Below, piece by piece: positions 44,273 through 52,820 of a stretch of DNA of 64,000 bases; position 1 is the first letter of the stretch, and each line of letters starts with the position of its first letter. Under the pieces are notes generated by a model that was not told where the DNA came from, made no database searches, and was given only the letters and a program-made list of their open reading frames with translations. The position numbers and the translations under genes are program-made. The DNA is taken from NCBI GenBank assembly GCA_038233075.1, contig JBBSMQ010000015.1, positions 20,688 to 84,687 of the forward strand, read 5' to 3'. This DNA comes from Iamia sp038233075 (GTDB lineage: Bacteria; Actinomycetota; Acidimicrobiia; Acidimicrobiales; Iamiaceae).

Positions 44273-45232
44273 TCAGAGGTAGAGGGCGCCTCCGAGGAGG
44301 CCGCCGCAGGCGAGTCCGCAGAGGGGCAGCACCCGGTCATGGGTGAGGAGCTTGAGGGGGTCGGCGCCGCCTCCGGCGCGGACGAGGTGCCAGACGCGCT
44401 CAGCGGCGGCGAGGAAGGGGAGGATGGCCAGCGAGGCCAGGGTGATGGCCCCGAGCTGGATGGCGGAACGGTCGCCCGGTTCGGCGGCGGTGAGGGCCCA
44501 TGCGGAGAAGGCGGCGACGGTGGTGCCGAGTGAACAGGCGAGCAGCCGGCGGCAGCGTTCCGGGCTGTACCAGTCGAGGACCCGTCGATGTGCCTTGGCC
44601 GCGGGGCCGAGCTCGATGACCTCGCCGAGGCGCTTGCCGATCACGATGAACAGGGCGCCGCCGGTGGCGGCGGCCAGGAACAGGGGCGAGATGCTGATCC
44701 CGGTGGCGATGCCGCCGGCGAGGGCTCGGAGGAGGAATCCGGAGGCCACGGCAACGACGTCGACGATGGGGATGCGCTTGAGCCACCGGGAGTAGCAGGT
44801 GGTGGTGGCCAGGTAGAGCGCGGTGATGGCGAGCATCCCGGGTTCGAGCGCCGCCGCGGTTGCGATGGCAGCCACGAGCAGGAGGACTGCGGCCTGGCGG
44901 GCCCGGGGGACGGTGAGGGCGCCGGAGGCGATGGGCCGCAGCCGCTTGGTGGGGTGGCGACGATCCGCCTCGACGTCGCCGATGTCGTTGATCAGGTAGG
45001 TGGCGCTGGACGCCAGCACGAACACGACGGCTGCAGCCAGCGCCGCGAGGGCGATGGAAGCGGTGAGGAGCTGACCGGCGATGAACGGGACGGCGAACAC
45101 CAGCCCGTTCTTCACCCACTGGTGAGGCCGACACGCGTCGAGCAGCGGGTGTCGCGACGCCCGCACCCCGGCGGTGTGGACTGACGGTGTGGGCGTGTCG
45201 ATCCGGGGTGGGGGATGCATCAGCGAGGTCAT
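44273..45232 (-). CDS. ubiA: Decaprenyl-phosphate phosphoribosyltransferase (UbiA family)
   Basis: A 319-residue integral membrane prenyltransferase with about eight helices. The first Asp-rich motif is NDIGDVEADRRHPTKRLRP and the second YSRWLKRIPIVDVVAVASGF. PHQWVKNGLVFAVPFIAGQL is typical of the branch that transfers phosphoribose to decaprenyl phosphate for decaprenyl-arabinose synthesis, homologous to Rv3806c. That implies arabinan or a related arabinose glycan in the envelope, which is inference. No other arabinan gene is nearby. Confidence 0.82.
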   Translation of the reverse strand: MTSLMHPPPRIDTPTPSVHTAGVRASRHPLLDACRPHQWVKNGLVFAVPFIAGQLLTASIALAALAAAVVFVLASSATYLINDIGDVEADRRHPTKRLRPIASGALTVPRARQAAVLLLVAAIATAAALEPGMLAITALYLATTTCYSRWLKRIPIVDVVAVASGFLLRALAGGIATGISISPLFLAAATGGALFIVIGKRLGEVIELGPAAKAHRRVLDWYSPERCRRLLACSLGTTVAAFSAWALTAAEPGDRSAIQLGAITLASLAILPFLAAAERVWHLVRAGGGADPLKLLTHDRVLPLCGLACGGLLGGALYL

Positions 45233-45335
45233 GGCGCGACGGTACGGATCGCAGTGTCAGCACTTGGCCTGGCTCAGGTCACCAATCGGCAAATCCTGCC
45301 CGGGTGGGTGACGGCTTGGATCAGGGGCTGCGGCT

Positions 45336-45884
45336 TCAGCCACGTCCGGCCGCTGGTGCCGGAGGCGTCGTCGGGCTGCGGAGGTACAGGGCGAGCACTC
45401 CGGCCAGGTAGGCGAGGTAGGTGGCGACGCGAATCCGCTCGGGCTCGGGGCTCCAACCGAAGAGCCCGGCCAGGAAGTCGTGCACCTGGTGTCCGGCCGC
45501 CAGCGGTCCGGAGGTGATGGTCCACACCGGGGTGGCCAGGAGGCTCCACTCGATGCCGAACAGCTCGCGGTACTCATGCACTCCCTTGGCGAAGAGCCCG
45601 GCGGCGAAGACGAGCAGGAGGAGGCCGGTCCACCAGAAGAAGCGGCCGATGTCGAGCTTGGCTCCTCCCCGGTAGATCCCGACCCCGAGGACCGCGGCGA
45701 CCGCCAGTCCGAGCAGTCCGGCCGCGGTCAGGGCGAGCGTTCCCTCGACGGCCTGCTCGACCTTGCCCACCAGCTCGCCGACGAGGAGGTCGAAGGCGAC
45801 GCTGGCGACCACGCACGTGAGGGCAGCCAGCGCGGCGCCCCGCCACGCCGCAGGGAACAGACCGTCAACAGCGCCTCGCCTCAC
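45336..45884 (-). CDS. Truncated FTR1/EfeU-family iron permease-like membrane protein
   Basis: The 182 residues match the C-terminal part of EfeU-type iron permeases: GVGIYRGGAKLDIGRFFWWT, LLLLVFAAGLFAKGVHEYRE and FLAGLFGWSPEPERIRVATY. The first membrane helix with the REGLE iron motif and a middle section are missing, so iron transport is unlikely. Oddly, the GTG start overlaps the stop of the upstream esterase gene (GTGA), which keeps translation coupled. It could be a decaying gene or a fragment recruited as a small membrane protein. Confidence 0.6.
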   Translation of the reverse strand: MRRGAVDGLFPAAWRGAALAALTCVVASVAFDLLVGELVGKVEQAVEGTLALTAAGLLGLAVAAVLGVGIYRGGAKLDIGRFFWWTGLLLLVFAAGLFAKGVHEYRELFGIEWSLLATPVWTITSGPLAAGHQVHDFLAGLFGWSPEPERIRVATYLAYLAGVLALYLRSPTTPPAPAAGRG

Positions 45885-46774
45885 CAGAGGCGAAGGTAGA
45901 AGCGGAGGTAGTCCTCGGTGTGCTCGCTCCAGTAGCGCCGGTCGTGGCCGCCGGGTGGGCGCAGCACCATCGGGTCGACCCCGGCGCCGTGGAGCATCGA
46001 CTCGATGTCGGTCACCCGGTCCGCGAGGCCGTCGTCGTCGCCGACGTCGAGCCACACCCGGACGTCCTCTGCTGCGAGGGCCCGGGCCTCGTCGTCGGAG
46101 ACCCGGGCGGCCGCGCTGTGGCCGCCGACGGCGGAGAACAGGTCGGGGCGGTGGGCGGCGATGGTGAGAGCCCACCCGCCTCCGATCGAGATGCCGCCGA
46201 TGCTGGCGCCCTCCCGGCCGGCGAGGTTGGGGTGGTCTTGCCGGACGGCGGGGAGCACCTCGTCGGTCACGAGGCGCTCCATCGGTGGGGTCGCTGCGCT
46301 TCGGTCGCCCTCGACGGCGGAGCCATCGACGAGGACGATCATCGTCGGACCCAGCTCCCCGGTGGCGGCGAGGCAGTCCGCGGCGGAGGTGATGCCGACG
46401 TCGAGCCATTGGGTCTCGTCGGCTCCTGCGCCGTGGAGCAGGACGATCAACCCCGCGGGCTCGGCCGGATCGAACGTCGGCGACTGGTAGGTCTGGTAGC
46501 GCTCGCGGCTACCGGTCGCCGCACTCTGCAGGTCGTGGACGGTCACACGGCCCTGGGGGACACCCTCACAGACCTGGGGGGTGGCTGGTCGTGGCCCGGA
46601 TCGGGAGTCGGAGGTCGCGGGGCTCGAGGCCGGCGCGCTGCAGGCGGCCAGGGCGGCGGCGATGGCGGCCGCGGTCAGGCCCGCCCGTCGGATCCGGGCC
46701 CGCACCCGACGAGCGCCGAGGTCCGGTGTCTTCGGCGCGGGTACTGAACGCGGGGCTTGGGCTCGGTGGTGCAC
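45881..46774 (-). CDS. Secreted esterase-like lipoprotein
   Basis: A 297-residue exported alpha/beta-hydrolase of the esterase D/Fes/mycolyltransferase type. A hydrophobic helix (AGLTAAAIAAALAAC) ends in a possible lipobox. LIVLLHGAGADETQWLD is the oxyanion region, GGISIGGGWALTIAA carries the nucleophile Ser, WLDVGDDDGLADRV the acid and RPPGGHDRRYW the His. Its stop overlaps the start of the truncated permease gene downstream. A relation to siderophore or mycolate-like substrates is only suggested by family and neighbour. Confidence 0.78.
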   Translation of the reverse strand: MHHRAQAPRSVPAPKTPDLGARRVRARIRRAGLTAAAIAAALAACSAPASSPATSDSRSGPRPATPQVCEGVPQGRVTVHDLQSAATGSRERYQTYQSPTFDPAEPAGLIVLLHGAGADETQWLDVGITSAADCLAATGELGPTMIVLVDGSAVEGDRSAATPPMERLVTDEVLPAVRQDHPNLAGREGASIGGISIGGGWALTIAAHRPDLFSAVGGHSAAARVSDDEARALAAEDVRVWLDVGDDDGLADRVTDIESMLHGAGVDPMVLRPPGGHDRRYWSEHTEDYLRFYLRLW

Positions 46775-46846
46775 ATCGCCGAACCTACGGAGGCGCCGGT
46801 CACCGGAAGGCCGTGGCGGGGTAAGTGTGGGGCAAACTCCGGTGGG

Positions 46847-48130
46847 TCAGGCGGTTGGAGAGCTCAGGAGCAGGGTGAAGGTGGCCCCGGGGCCGGGATC
46901 GGTGAGCACCAACCGGCCTCCGTCGGCCTCGGCGAGGGTGCGGGCGAGTGAGAGCCCGATGCCGTGGTCGGGGCGATCGCCCGACCGTCGCACGAAGATG
47001 GCGTCGGGATCCTTGATCATCTCCGCTCCCTCGTCGTGGACGTCGATCCCACACCCGTCGCCGATCTCTCGGACCCGGACGGTGACCGGGCCTGCGCCGT
47101 GGTGGAACGCGTTGTCGATCAACACGTCGAGGATCTGGCGCAGCGCCGGCGCCGAGGCCCGCACGGTGGGACGATCCTCAGCTCGCACGACGAAGGGCCG
47201 ACCCACCGAGGCCAACGTGGCGTGCCATCGTTCCTCGAGCCCGCCGACGAGGTCGCTGAGATCGATCTCGTCATGCTGTTCGCCGCGGTCGCGGGCGAGC
47301 TGGAGCAGGTCCTCGGTGGTCTGCTCGACGCGATCCAGGTCGGACTCCAGGTGGCCGAGCGCGGCCTGGGTGTCCCCGGCCGGGTCGGTGGCCTGGTGGA
47401 GGTGCAGCCGCATGGACGTGAGGGGGGTTCGGAGCTGGTGGGAGGCATCGGCACTGAAGGCCCGCTCCCGTTCGACGATGGCCCCGATGCGCGCCGCGGT
47501 CGCGTCGAGAGCCTCGGCCGCCCGGTCCAGCTCTCCGATGCCCGAGCGTTGGGCGCGTGCCGAGAAGTCGCCGCGGCCCAGGATCGTGGCCGATTCGACC
47601 AGGCGGTCGACAGGGCGTTGGAGCCGGCGGGCTAGGCCCACGGCGACGGCGAAGGCAACCGCTGCGACGACCAGGGCCAGCGCGCCCATGGCGGCCCAGG
47701 CACGTTGCACCCGACCGTCGAGCTGGTCGGTGGACTGGGCGGCGCGCACCACCGCGAAGACCCGTTCCTGGCTGGTGACCGGAACGGCGACGACCAGCTG
47801 TGATCCGACCTGTCCATCGGCCACATCGCCGCGCGCCGCGTCACTGACGATGCCTGCAAGGCGATCTGGGCCCGAGCCCGCCACCTTGGTGCCGTCGGGC
47901 AGGTACACCCCGAGCCGGGCGCCGTCGGTGCCTTCGGGGACCTCGAGGGGGTCCCGGTCGGCCTGGAAGGTCGAGGGGACCTCGATGGTCGCGGCGGCGG
48001 CCTGGCGCTCGAGCTCGAGGATGGCCTCGGCGCGGTACTGGCGCTGGATGACGACCCCGAGAGGGAGCCCGAAGGCGGCGACGGCGGCGATGGCCACGGC
48101 CGTGATGGCCGTGACGATCCGCCGGGTCAT
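46847..48130 (-). CDS. Sensor histidine kinase (system 1)
   Basis: A 427-residue membrane kinase. Two helices at about 8-28 and 145-168 bracket an extracytoplasmic sensor domain; a HAMP segment (RRLQRPVDRLVESATILGRG) leads to the dimerisation box SADASHQLRTPLTSMRLHL with the phospho-accepting His. The ATPase domain has the N box DVLIDNAFHHG and GIGLSLARTLAEADGG. Its ATG overlaps the response-regulator stop (ATGA), making it the last gene of a four-gene operon with two NAGPA-domain proteins. The signal is likely an envelope state. Confidence 0.9.
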   Translation of the reverse strand: MTRRIVTAITAVAIAAVAAFGLPLGVVIQRQYRAEAILELERQAAAATIEVPSTFQADRDPLEVPEGTDGARLGVYLPDGTKVAGSGPDRLAGIVSDAARGDVADGQVGSQLVVAVPVTSQERVFAVVRAAQSTDQLDGRVQRAWAAMGALALVVAAVAFAVAVGLARRLQRPVDRLVESATILGRGDFSARAQRSGIGELDRAAEALDATAARIGAIVERERAFSADASHQLRTPLTSMRLHLHQATDPAGDTQAALGHLESDLDRVEQTTEDLLQLARDRGEQHDEIDLSDLVGGLEERWHATLASVGRPFVVRAEDRPTVRASAPALRQILDVLIDNAFHHGAGPVTVRVREIGDGCGIDVHDEGAEMIKDPDAIFVRRSGDRPDHGIGLSLARTLAEADGGRLVLTDPGPGATFTLLLSSPTA

Positions 48131-48897
48131 GTGCGCTCGAACCGGTAGCCGACGCCGCGGATCGTGGTGAGGGTGGCTTCGGAGCCGGCATCGGCCAGCT
48201 TGCGGCGCAGGGCGGAGACGTGCATGTCGAGGGTCTTGGTGGATCCGAACCAGTGCTCGTCCCACACCTCGGACATGATCCGCTCCCGGGTGATGACCGC
48301 TCCGGCCTCGGTCATCAGGAGCAGGAGGAGGTCGAACTCCTTGGGGCGTAGCAGGATCTCGATCCCCGCGTGGTGCAGGCGTCGTGCCGGTCGATCGACG
48401 GTCAGGTCGCCGACCGCGATCAAATCGGGAGCGTCGGGTGCGGTGTCGCGACGCCTGAGGTGGGCGCGGACCCGCGCCGCCAGCTCGGCCACCCGGAAGG
48501 GCTTGGCCACGTAGTCATCGGCGCCGGCGTCGAGGCCGACGACGATGTCGATCTCCGAGGAGCGGGCGGTGAGCATCACGATCGTGGTCGTGGGGGTGGA
48601 GCGGCGGAGCCGGCGGCAGACCTCGATGCCGTCCATGTCGGGCAGGCCGAGGTCCAACAGGACCAGGTCGAACGGCGCCGGGCCGGCCGCGTCGATGGCG
48701 GCTTGGCCGGTCGTGGTCCAGGTGACGTCGTAGTCCTGGGTGCGCAGCACCTGGTCGAGTCCGGCGCCGATCTGTTCGTCGTCCTCGACCAAGAGGATCC
48801 GGCTGGGCATGGCGGGATCGTAGGACGAGTCCGTCATGGCGGCGGGCTCGTCTGAGCCGTCGCGGTCCGGGACGAGCGATGCGAACGGGGCGCTCAT
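48127..48897 (-). CDS. OmpR-family response regulator (system 1)
   Basis: A regulator of 256 residues from ATG 48897, or 227 from the internal ATG 48810. Receiver domain ILLVEDDEQIG, phosphoacceptor in LVLLDLGLPDMDG, Lys in AKPFRVAEL; the C-terminal winged helix has LRPKEFDLLLLLMTEAG and TLTTIRGVGYRF. I favour the long form because its ATG overlaps the upstream stop, as at every junction of this operon. Candidate targets are the TCAG-repeat sites beside the PepSY genes. Confidence 0.9.
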   Translation of the reverse strand: MSAPFASLVPDRDGSDEPAAMTDSSYDPAMPSRILLVEDDEQIGAGLDQVLRTQDYDVTWTTTGQAAIDAAGPAPFDLVLLDLGLPDMDGIEVCRRLRRSTPTTTIVMLTARSSEIDIVVGLDAGADDYVAKPFRVAELAARVRAHLRRRDTAPDAPDLIAVGDLTVDRPARRLHHAGIEILLRPKEFDLLLLLMTEAGAVITRERIMSEVWDEHWFGSTKTLDMHVSALRRKLADAGSEATLTTIRGVGYRFERT

Positions 48898-49892
48898 GGG
48901 GTGGTGACGGCGATGAAGTCGCGCGTGTCGGGGACGAGGTAGCGGTCGGACGCGGCGGTCATGAGGTCGAGCAGCTCACGGGTGGGACCAGGTCCGGGGC
49001 CGTCGCCGGGATCGAAGATGTGGAAGGTCTCCATGTTGGTGTGGATGTCGAGCTGCATGCCTCGTACCGCGTGCACCGACACCAGGGCATCAGCCAGCTG
49101 CTGGAGGTCCATGTCGGGGCCGGCCACGTAGACCAGCGCCCCATCCTGGAGCTGGCCGAGGGCGGATCGGGCGGTGCGCTGGGTCTGCCAGCGCTCCTTG
49201 CCCCAGGAGTCGTCATGGCGGGTCAGCAGCCCCGCCACTGCCCGCCCGTCGGCCACGATGGGTTCGAGGTTCTGACGGACCGCAACCACGTCGGGCGCGG
49301 GTCCGACGTCGTGGCCCCACTCGCCCACCGACGCGGTGCCATCGGCGCGGACGACGAGTGAGGCCTGGCCGTCGACCAGGGGCCGGGCCTCGCGGCCTTC
49401 GGCCTGGAAGCCACCGGTGATGTCCCTGTACTTGAACCCTGAGTTGAACACGGCCACCAGGCCGGGACGCAGCGCCGGCGGGACCTCCCCCTGCGTCGTC
49501 CACCGATCGCCCGGCTGTTGGGTGCCCGGGACCAGCGTGAAGCGAAGGTCGGTCCTTGACAACCATGCGGCACCGACGAAGCTGCGCTGGCCGCCGGGGT
49601 CCGGGTGGACGAGTGACGTGGCCACCAGCGGGGCCCCGCTGTCGGATGACCGGACGACGGACCAGCCGGCGGGTGGCTGCGCCGCGGAGGGCTGGGGGGA
49701 GGGCTGGGCGGCGGGGGCGATGGTCGCCGGTTGCGTGGGAGCCGGGGTGAAGGCGCCCCCGAATGAGACCGGGGGTGCGTCGTCGGCCCGTAGGGCCACG
49801 GCCGCGGTGACGGTCAGTCCCCAGGTCACGGTGACGAGGAGCAGCGACACCAGGACCGGGTGTCGCCGGGGCCAGCGATGGGGACGGCTCAT
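48894..49892 (-). CDS. Phosphodiester glycosidase (NAGPA) family protein 2
   Basis: A 332-residue protein with an N-terminal membrane anchor (PVLVSLLLVTVTWGLTVTAA), a Pro/Ala linker and an extracellular NAGPA-like domain: PGLVAVFNSGFKYRDITGGF, GTASVGEWGHDVGPAPD, VRQNLEPIVADG and VRGMQLDIHTNMETFHIF. NAGPA-domain enzymes uncover phosphodiester-linked sugars, so a cell-wall glycan substrate is plausible. It is a paralogue of the gene just upstream and overlaps both neighbours by 4 bases. Operon position upstream of a sensor kinase suggests it modifies or creates the sensed envelope feature. Confidence 0.8.
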   Translation of the reverse strand: MSRPHRWPRRHPVLVSLLLVTVTWGLTVTAAVALRADDAPPVSFGGAFTPAPTQPATIAPAAQPSPQPSAAQPPAGWSVVRSSDSGAPLVATSLVHPDPGGQRSFVGAAWLSRTDLRFTLVPGTQQPGDRWTTQGEVPPALRPGLVAVFNSGFKYRDITGGFQAEGREARPLVDGQASLVVRADGTASVGEWGHDVGPAPDVVAVRQNLEPIVADGRAVAGLLTRHDDSWGKERWQTQRTARSALGQLQDGALVYVAGPDMDLQQLADALVSVHAVRGMQLDIHTNMETFHIFDPGDGPGPGPTRELLDLMTAASDRYLVPDTRDFIAVTTP

Positions 49893-51091
49893 CGGAGACC
49901 CACCGTCACGAAGTCCCGCTGGTCGGCGGCCCGGTAGCGGGTCGCGGGTTGGCTCATCGACGGCAGCAGCTTCACCGGTGCGGTCCTCGGGTCGCCGGTG
50001 CCGAGGCGAAACAGGTTGGCGGTCACCATGTTGGTGTGGATGTCGAGCTGCATCCCCCTGACCGCTCCGGCCTGGGTCAGGGCGTCGGCCAGGGTGGTGA
50101 GGGTGAAGTGGTCCCCGGCGACGTAGACGAGGTTGCCCGCGGCGTCGATGCCGAGGCCCGAACGCCAGGTCCATTGGAGCTGGCTCTTGCGAGAACCCCA
50201 GAGTCGATCGGCGTTGTCGACCAGGCCCCGCACCGGTCGGGACCCGTCCACGATGAGGTGGAGGTTCTGACGCACGGCCTGGGTGCCCGAGGTCATGCGG
50301 ACGTCACGGCCCCACTCGCCGAGCGATGGTGTGCCGGACCGGTCGATCACGAGAGAGGCCATTCCGGGCTCCAGCCGCCCCTTGGTGGTGCCGTCCTCGT
50401 AGAAGCCTCCGCCGCTGTCGCGCAGGAGGAAACCGGAGTTGAACGCCGCGACCGTTGATGACCGAACCCCGGTGGGGATCCGTGCCTCCCCGGGCCACGG
50501 GCCCCCTCCCGGCTCCTTCGTCCCCGCCACCAGATCGAGGGTTGCCGCCCGGGGGTCGATCCACAGGGCGCCGGCCACCAGGGTCGGGTGCCTGGGGTCG
50601 GGTCGGTACCAGGCGGTGTAGGTCGAGGTTCGCCCATCGCGGGCCGATGGTCCGGGGATCAGCTGGCCCTCGCCGGGGCCCGAGAGGGCGACCGCGGGGG
50701 TCACGGTGGGCGCGGTGCCGGCCTGTCGTGCCGCTTGGACCTGCGACACCTGGGCGGCTGTCGGCGCCGGTGGAGGCCCCGAGGGCGCCCCTCGGATCGG
50801 TGGCTCCTGCTTGGAGTAGTACCAGACCTCCGCCTGGTTCACGATGCTGGCGCCGCCGTGGGAGCGCAGCCAGTCCACCGAGCGCACCGACGCCGAGGCC
50901 GACCCCGGATAGGTGAGGGCGTTCCCGTAGGACCAGCCGACCGGGACGAGCAGCACCAGGACCACGGCGACGACGGTCCGCCACCGCCGGCGGCGGGGCT
51001 TCTCGCCCTGGGCGGTCGGGGGGTCGTCCGGCGCGTCGGCGTCGGATGACGCATCGGGGACCGGTAGGGGCCGTTCGAGGGTGGCGGTCAT
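49889..51091 (-). CDS. Phosphodiester glycosidase (NAGPA) family protein 1
   Basis: A 400-residue membrane-anchored paralogue of the next gene. After a charged cytoplasmic start (GEKPRRRRWRTVVAVVLVLL) one helix leads to an extracellular part: VRSVDWLRSHGGASIVNQAE, a Pro-rich linker, and the NAGPA domain with TVAAFNSGFLLRDSGGGFYE, TPSLGEWGRDVRMTSG, AVRQNLHLIVDG and AVRGMQLDIHTNM. The 70-residue segment before the linker is absent from its paralogue. It is the first gene of the operon with NAGPA2, response regulator and kinase, and is divergent from the first PepSY gene. Confidence 0.8.
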   Translation of the reverse strand: MTATLERPLPVPDASSDADAPDDPPTAQGEKPRRRRWRTVVAVVLVLLVPVGWSYGNALTYPGSASASVRSVDWLRSHGGASIVNQAEVWYYSKQEPPIRGAPSGPPPAPTAAQVSQVQAARQAGTAPTVTPAVALSGPGEGQLIPGPSARDGRTSTYTAWYRPDPRHPTLVAGALWIDPRAATLDLVAGTKEPGGGPWPGEARIPTGVRSSTVAAFNSGFLLRDSGGGFYEDGTTKGRLEPGMASLVIDRSGTPSLGEWGRDVRMTSGTQAVRQNLHLIVDGSRPVRGLVDNADRLWGSRKSQLQWTWRSGLGIDAAGNLVYVAGDHFTLTTLADALTQAGAVRGMQLDIHTNMVTANLFRLGTGDPRTAPVKLLPSMSQPATRYRAADQRDFVTVGLR

Positions 51092-51260
51092 GGCGGTCCG
51101 TTCGGTCGAGGCGGTCGCCGGAGACGGTACGAACCCTCAGGCAAGGCCGCGCCCGGCGCAGGGTCAACCGCGGGCAAACGATGCCTGCCGCAGGTTGGGC
51201 TCAGGTCACGTCGTGCACCGTGGCGCGATGGCAACGGGTCGAGCCCTGACGGCTCGTCGG

Positions 51261-51303
51261 CTGAAGACATCTTCAGGATCGCTCAGGGACCCCTCAGCGC
51301 CGT
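51261..51303 (+). promoter_or_regulatory. TCAG-repeat operator upstream of PepSY gene 1
   Basis: CTGAAGACATCTTCAG (51261-51276) is an inverted repeat. Overlapping it, TCAG recurs at 51273, 51283 and 51294, spacing 10 and 11 bases, i.e. on one face of the helix, as OmpR-family regulators bind. The block ends CGCCGT 66 bases before the PepSY1 start. The same arrangement, including CTGAAG, CGCTCAGG, CCTCAG and CGCCGT, precedes PepSY gene 2. Confidence 0.65.
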
Positions 51304-51368
51304 GCCGCGACGCTGTCCACCTCGCCTGGCCCGACCACCCGACGGGCCCGAACCGAAGGGACCCACCA

Positions 51369-51908
51369 ATGTCCATCCGCACCCGTTCCAAGGTGATCAT
51401 CGCGGGCGGCGCGACCGTCGCCGGTCTCGCCCTGGGGGTGGGCGCGCTCACCGGCGCGGCGACCCCCGGCCAACAGGCCGCCCCCCAGACCACCGAAGCC
51501 GACGAGGCCCAGGACCCGACCCTGGACAGCTCGATCCAGGCCCCCGAGGACGAGTCGGCCTCCGAGGCCGACGAGACCAAGGCCCTCGAGGGCCTGGCCA
51601 AGGTCTCCGCCGCTGACGCGGAGAAGGCGGCGGTGGCTGCGGTCCCCGGCGGCACCATCAACAGCACCGAGCTCGGCAACGAGAACGGCAGCGTCGTCTA
51701 CGAGGTCTACATGACCGACGCCAACGGCGCCGCCCTCGAGGTCAAGGTCGACGCCGGCAACGGCAAGGTCCTCGACCAGAGCGCCGACGATGAGGGATCC
51801 GAGGCCGACGAAGGATCCGAGGGCTCGGAAGCCGATGAGGGCCCCGAAGGTGCCGAGGGCGCCGAGGGTGCCGAGGCCCAGCAGGGCGCGGAGAACACCG
51901 GCGGCTGA
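51369..51908 (+). CDS. Secreted PepSY-domain protein 1
   Basis: A 179-residue exported protein. The signal/anchor helix is KVIIAGGATVAGLALGVGAL. A spacer precedes the PepSY domain (KVSAADAEKAAVAAVPGGTI, NENGSVVYEVYMTDANG, ALEVKVDAGNGKVLDQ), and the tail is a Glu/Ala/Gly low-complexity run. ATG 51369 follows GAAGGGA. It is divergent from the NAGPA/two-component operon and nearly identical over its central 90 residues to the gene at 58351-58878. PepSY domains often inhibit peptidases or modulate sensors, so it may feed back on a kinase here. Confidence 0.82.
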   Translation: MSIRTRSKVIIAGGATVAGLALGVGALTGAATPGQQAAPQTTEADEAQDPTLDSSIQAPEDESASEADETKALEGLAKVSAADAEKAAVAAVPGGTINSTELGNENGSVVYEVYMTDANGAALEVKVDAGNGKVLDQSADDEGSEADEGSEGSEADEGPEGAEGAEGAEAQQGAENTGG

Positions 51909-52193
51909 TCGGGAGGCGACGCATCCTCCCCCGGTGCCGGGCCTCTCCGTGGCCCGGCACCGTCGCGTCCTTCAGGGACCTCAGGCCGAGGGCGCGACCG
52001 TGCCCCTGGGGGAGCTGATGCTTTGATGCACCGGGAGCAGGCGATGATCACGAGCGACGAGCACGAGATGAGCTGTCGATCCGGGCGCCGGCATGAAGAG
52101 CTCAGTTCTTGCCCGCAGTTGACCTTCTGGGGAGCCTTCGCAGACGCGGAGCCGGTCATGGTGGGCCTCACCACCCACCCAAGGAAGGTCCCC
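51909..52193 (+). promoter_or_regulatory. Intergenic region ahead of the lipoprotein/ABC operon
   Basis: No gene is visible in these 285 bases; the frame open from 52023 lacks a start signal. A GC hairpin-like end of PepSY1 (GGTGCCGGGCC/GGCCCGGCACC around 51933-51962) is probably its terminator. TTCAGGGACCTCAGG at 51971-51985 contains two TCAG copies 9 bases apart, a weaker version of the PepSY operator, and AAGGAAGG before 52194 is the ribosome site of the lipoprotein. Confidence 0.45.
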
Positions 52194-52820
52194 ATGTCCC
52201 GACGTCGCCTCGTCCTCGCCAGCGCCGCTGGCCTCCTCGCCCTCACGCTCACCGCCGGTGCGTGCTCGAGCGGAGACAGCACCTCCTCGTCGAACACCAC
52301 CGACAGCACCACGGTCCCGGCCGGCGCGGCTGACCCCAACGCGGCGGAGGTCAACCCCCCGGGCGACATCCCCGACAACCAGGCCTTCGTGACCTACACG
52401 CCCCCCGCCGGTGGCTACCACGTCGATGTGCCCGAGGGCTGGGCCCGCACTGAGAACGGCGGGGCCGTCACGTTCACCGACAAGCTCAACAGCGTGCAGA
52501 TGGAGACCACGAACACCTCGGCCGCGCCGACGGTCGCCTCGGCTGAGGCCGATGAGGTGCCCGCCATCGCGACCGCGGCCGAGAGCTACGAGGCGGGCAA
52601 GGTCGAAGCCGTCACCCGCACCGCAGGCGACGCCGTGCTCATCACCTACCGGGCCGACGGATCCCCCGACCCGGTGACCAGGAAGGTCACCCACCTCGAC
52701 GTCGAGCGCTACGAGTTCTGGAAGGACGGCACCGAGGTCATCCTCACGCTGTCGGGCCCTCAGGGCGCCGACAACGTCGACCCGTGGAAGATCGTCACCG
52801 ACTCCTTCGGGTGGCAGTGA
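52194..52820 (+). CDS. Lipoprotein of unknown function preceding an ABC transporter
   Basis: A 208-residue lipoprotein: MSRRRLVLASAAGLLALTLT then lipobox TAGAC at residue 23 and a Ser/Thr-rich linker. The folded part (FVTYTPPAGGYHVDVPEGWA, ENGGAVTFTDKLNSVQMETT, YEFWKDGTEVILTLSGPQGA) has the look of a PsbP/Mog1-like fold seen in secreted actinobacterial lipoproteins. ATG 52194 follows AAGGAAGG. Its stop overlaps the ATG of the first ABC ATPase, so it is probably part of the transporter system. Confidence 0.78.
   Translation: MSRRRLVLASAAGLLALTLTAGACSSGDSTSSSNTTDSTTVPAGAADPNAAEVNPPGDIPDNQAFVTYTPPAGGYHVDVPEGWARTENGGAVTFTDKLNSVQMETTNTSAAPTVASAEADEVPAIATAAESYEAGKVEAVTRTAGDAVLITYRADGSPDPVTRKVTHLDVERYEFWKDGTEVILTLSGPQGADNVDPWKIVTDSFGWQ

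Noticed and set aside
46581..48170. 529-residue plus-strand frame across the kinase and esterase
   Set aside because: Ser/Arg-rich shadow of histidine kinase 1; no motif or start signal.
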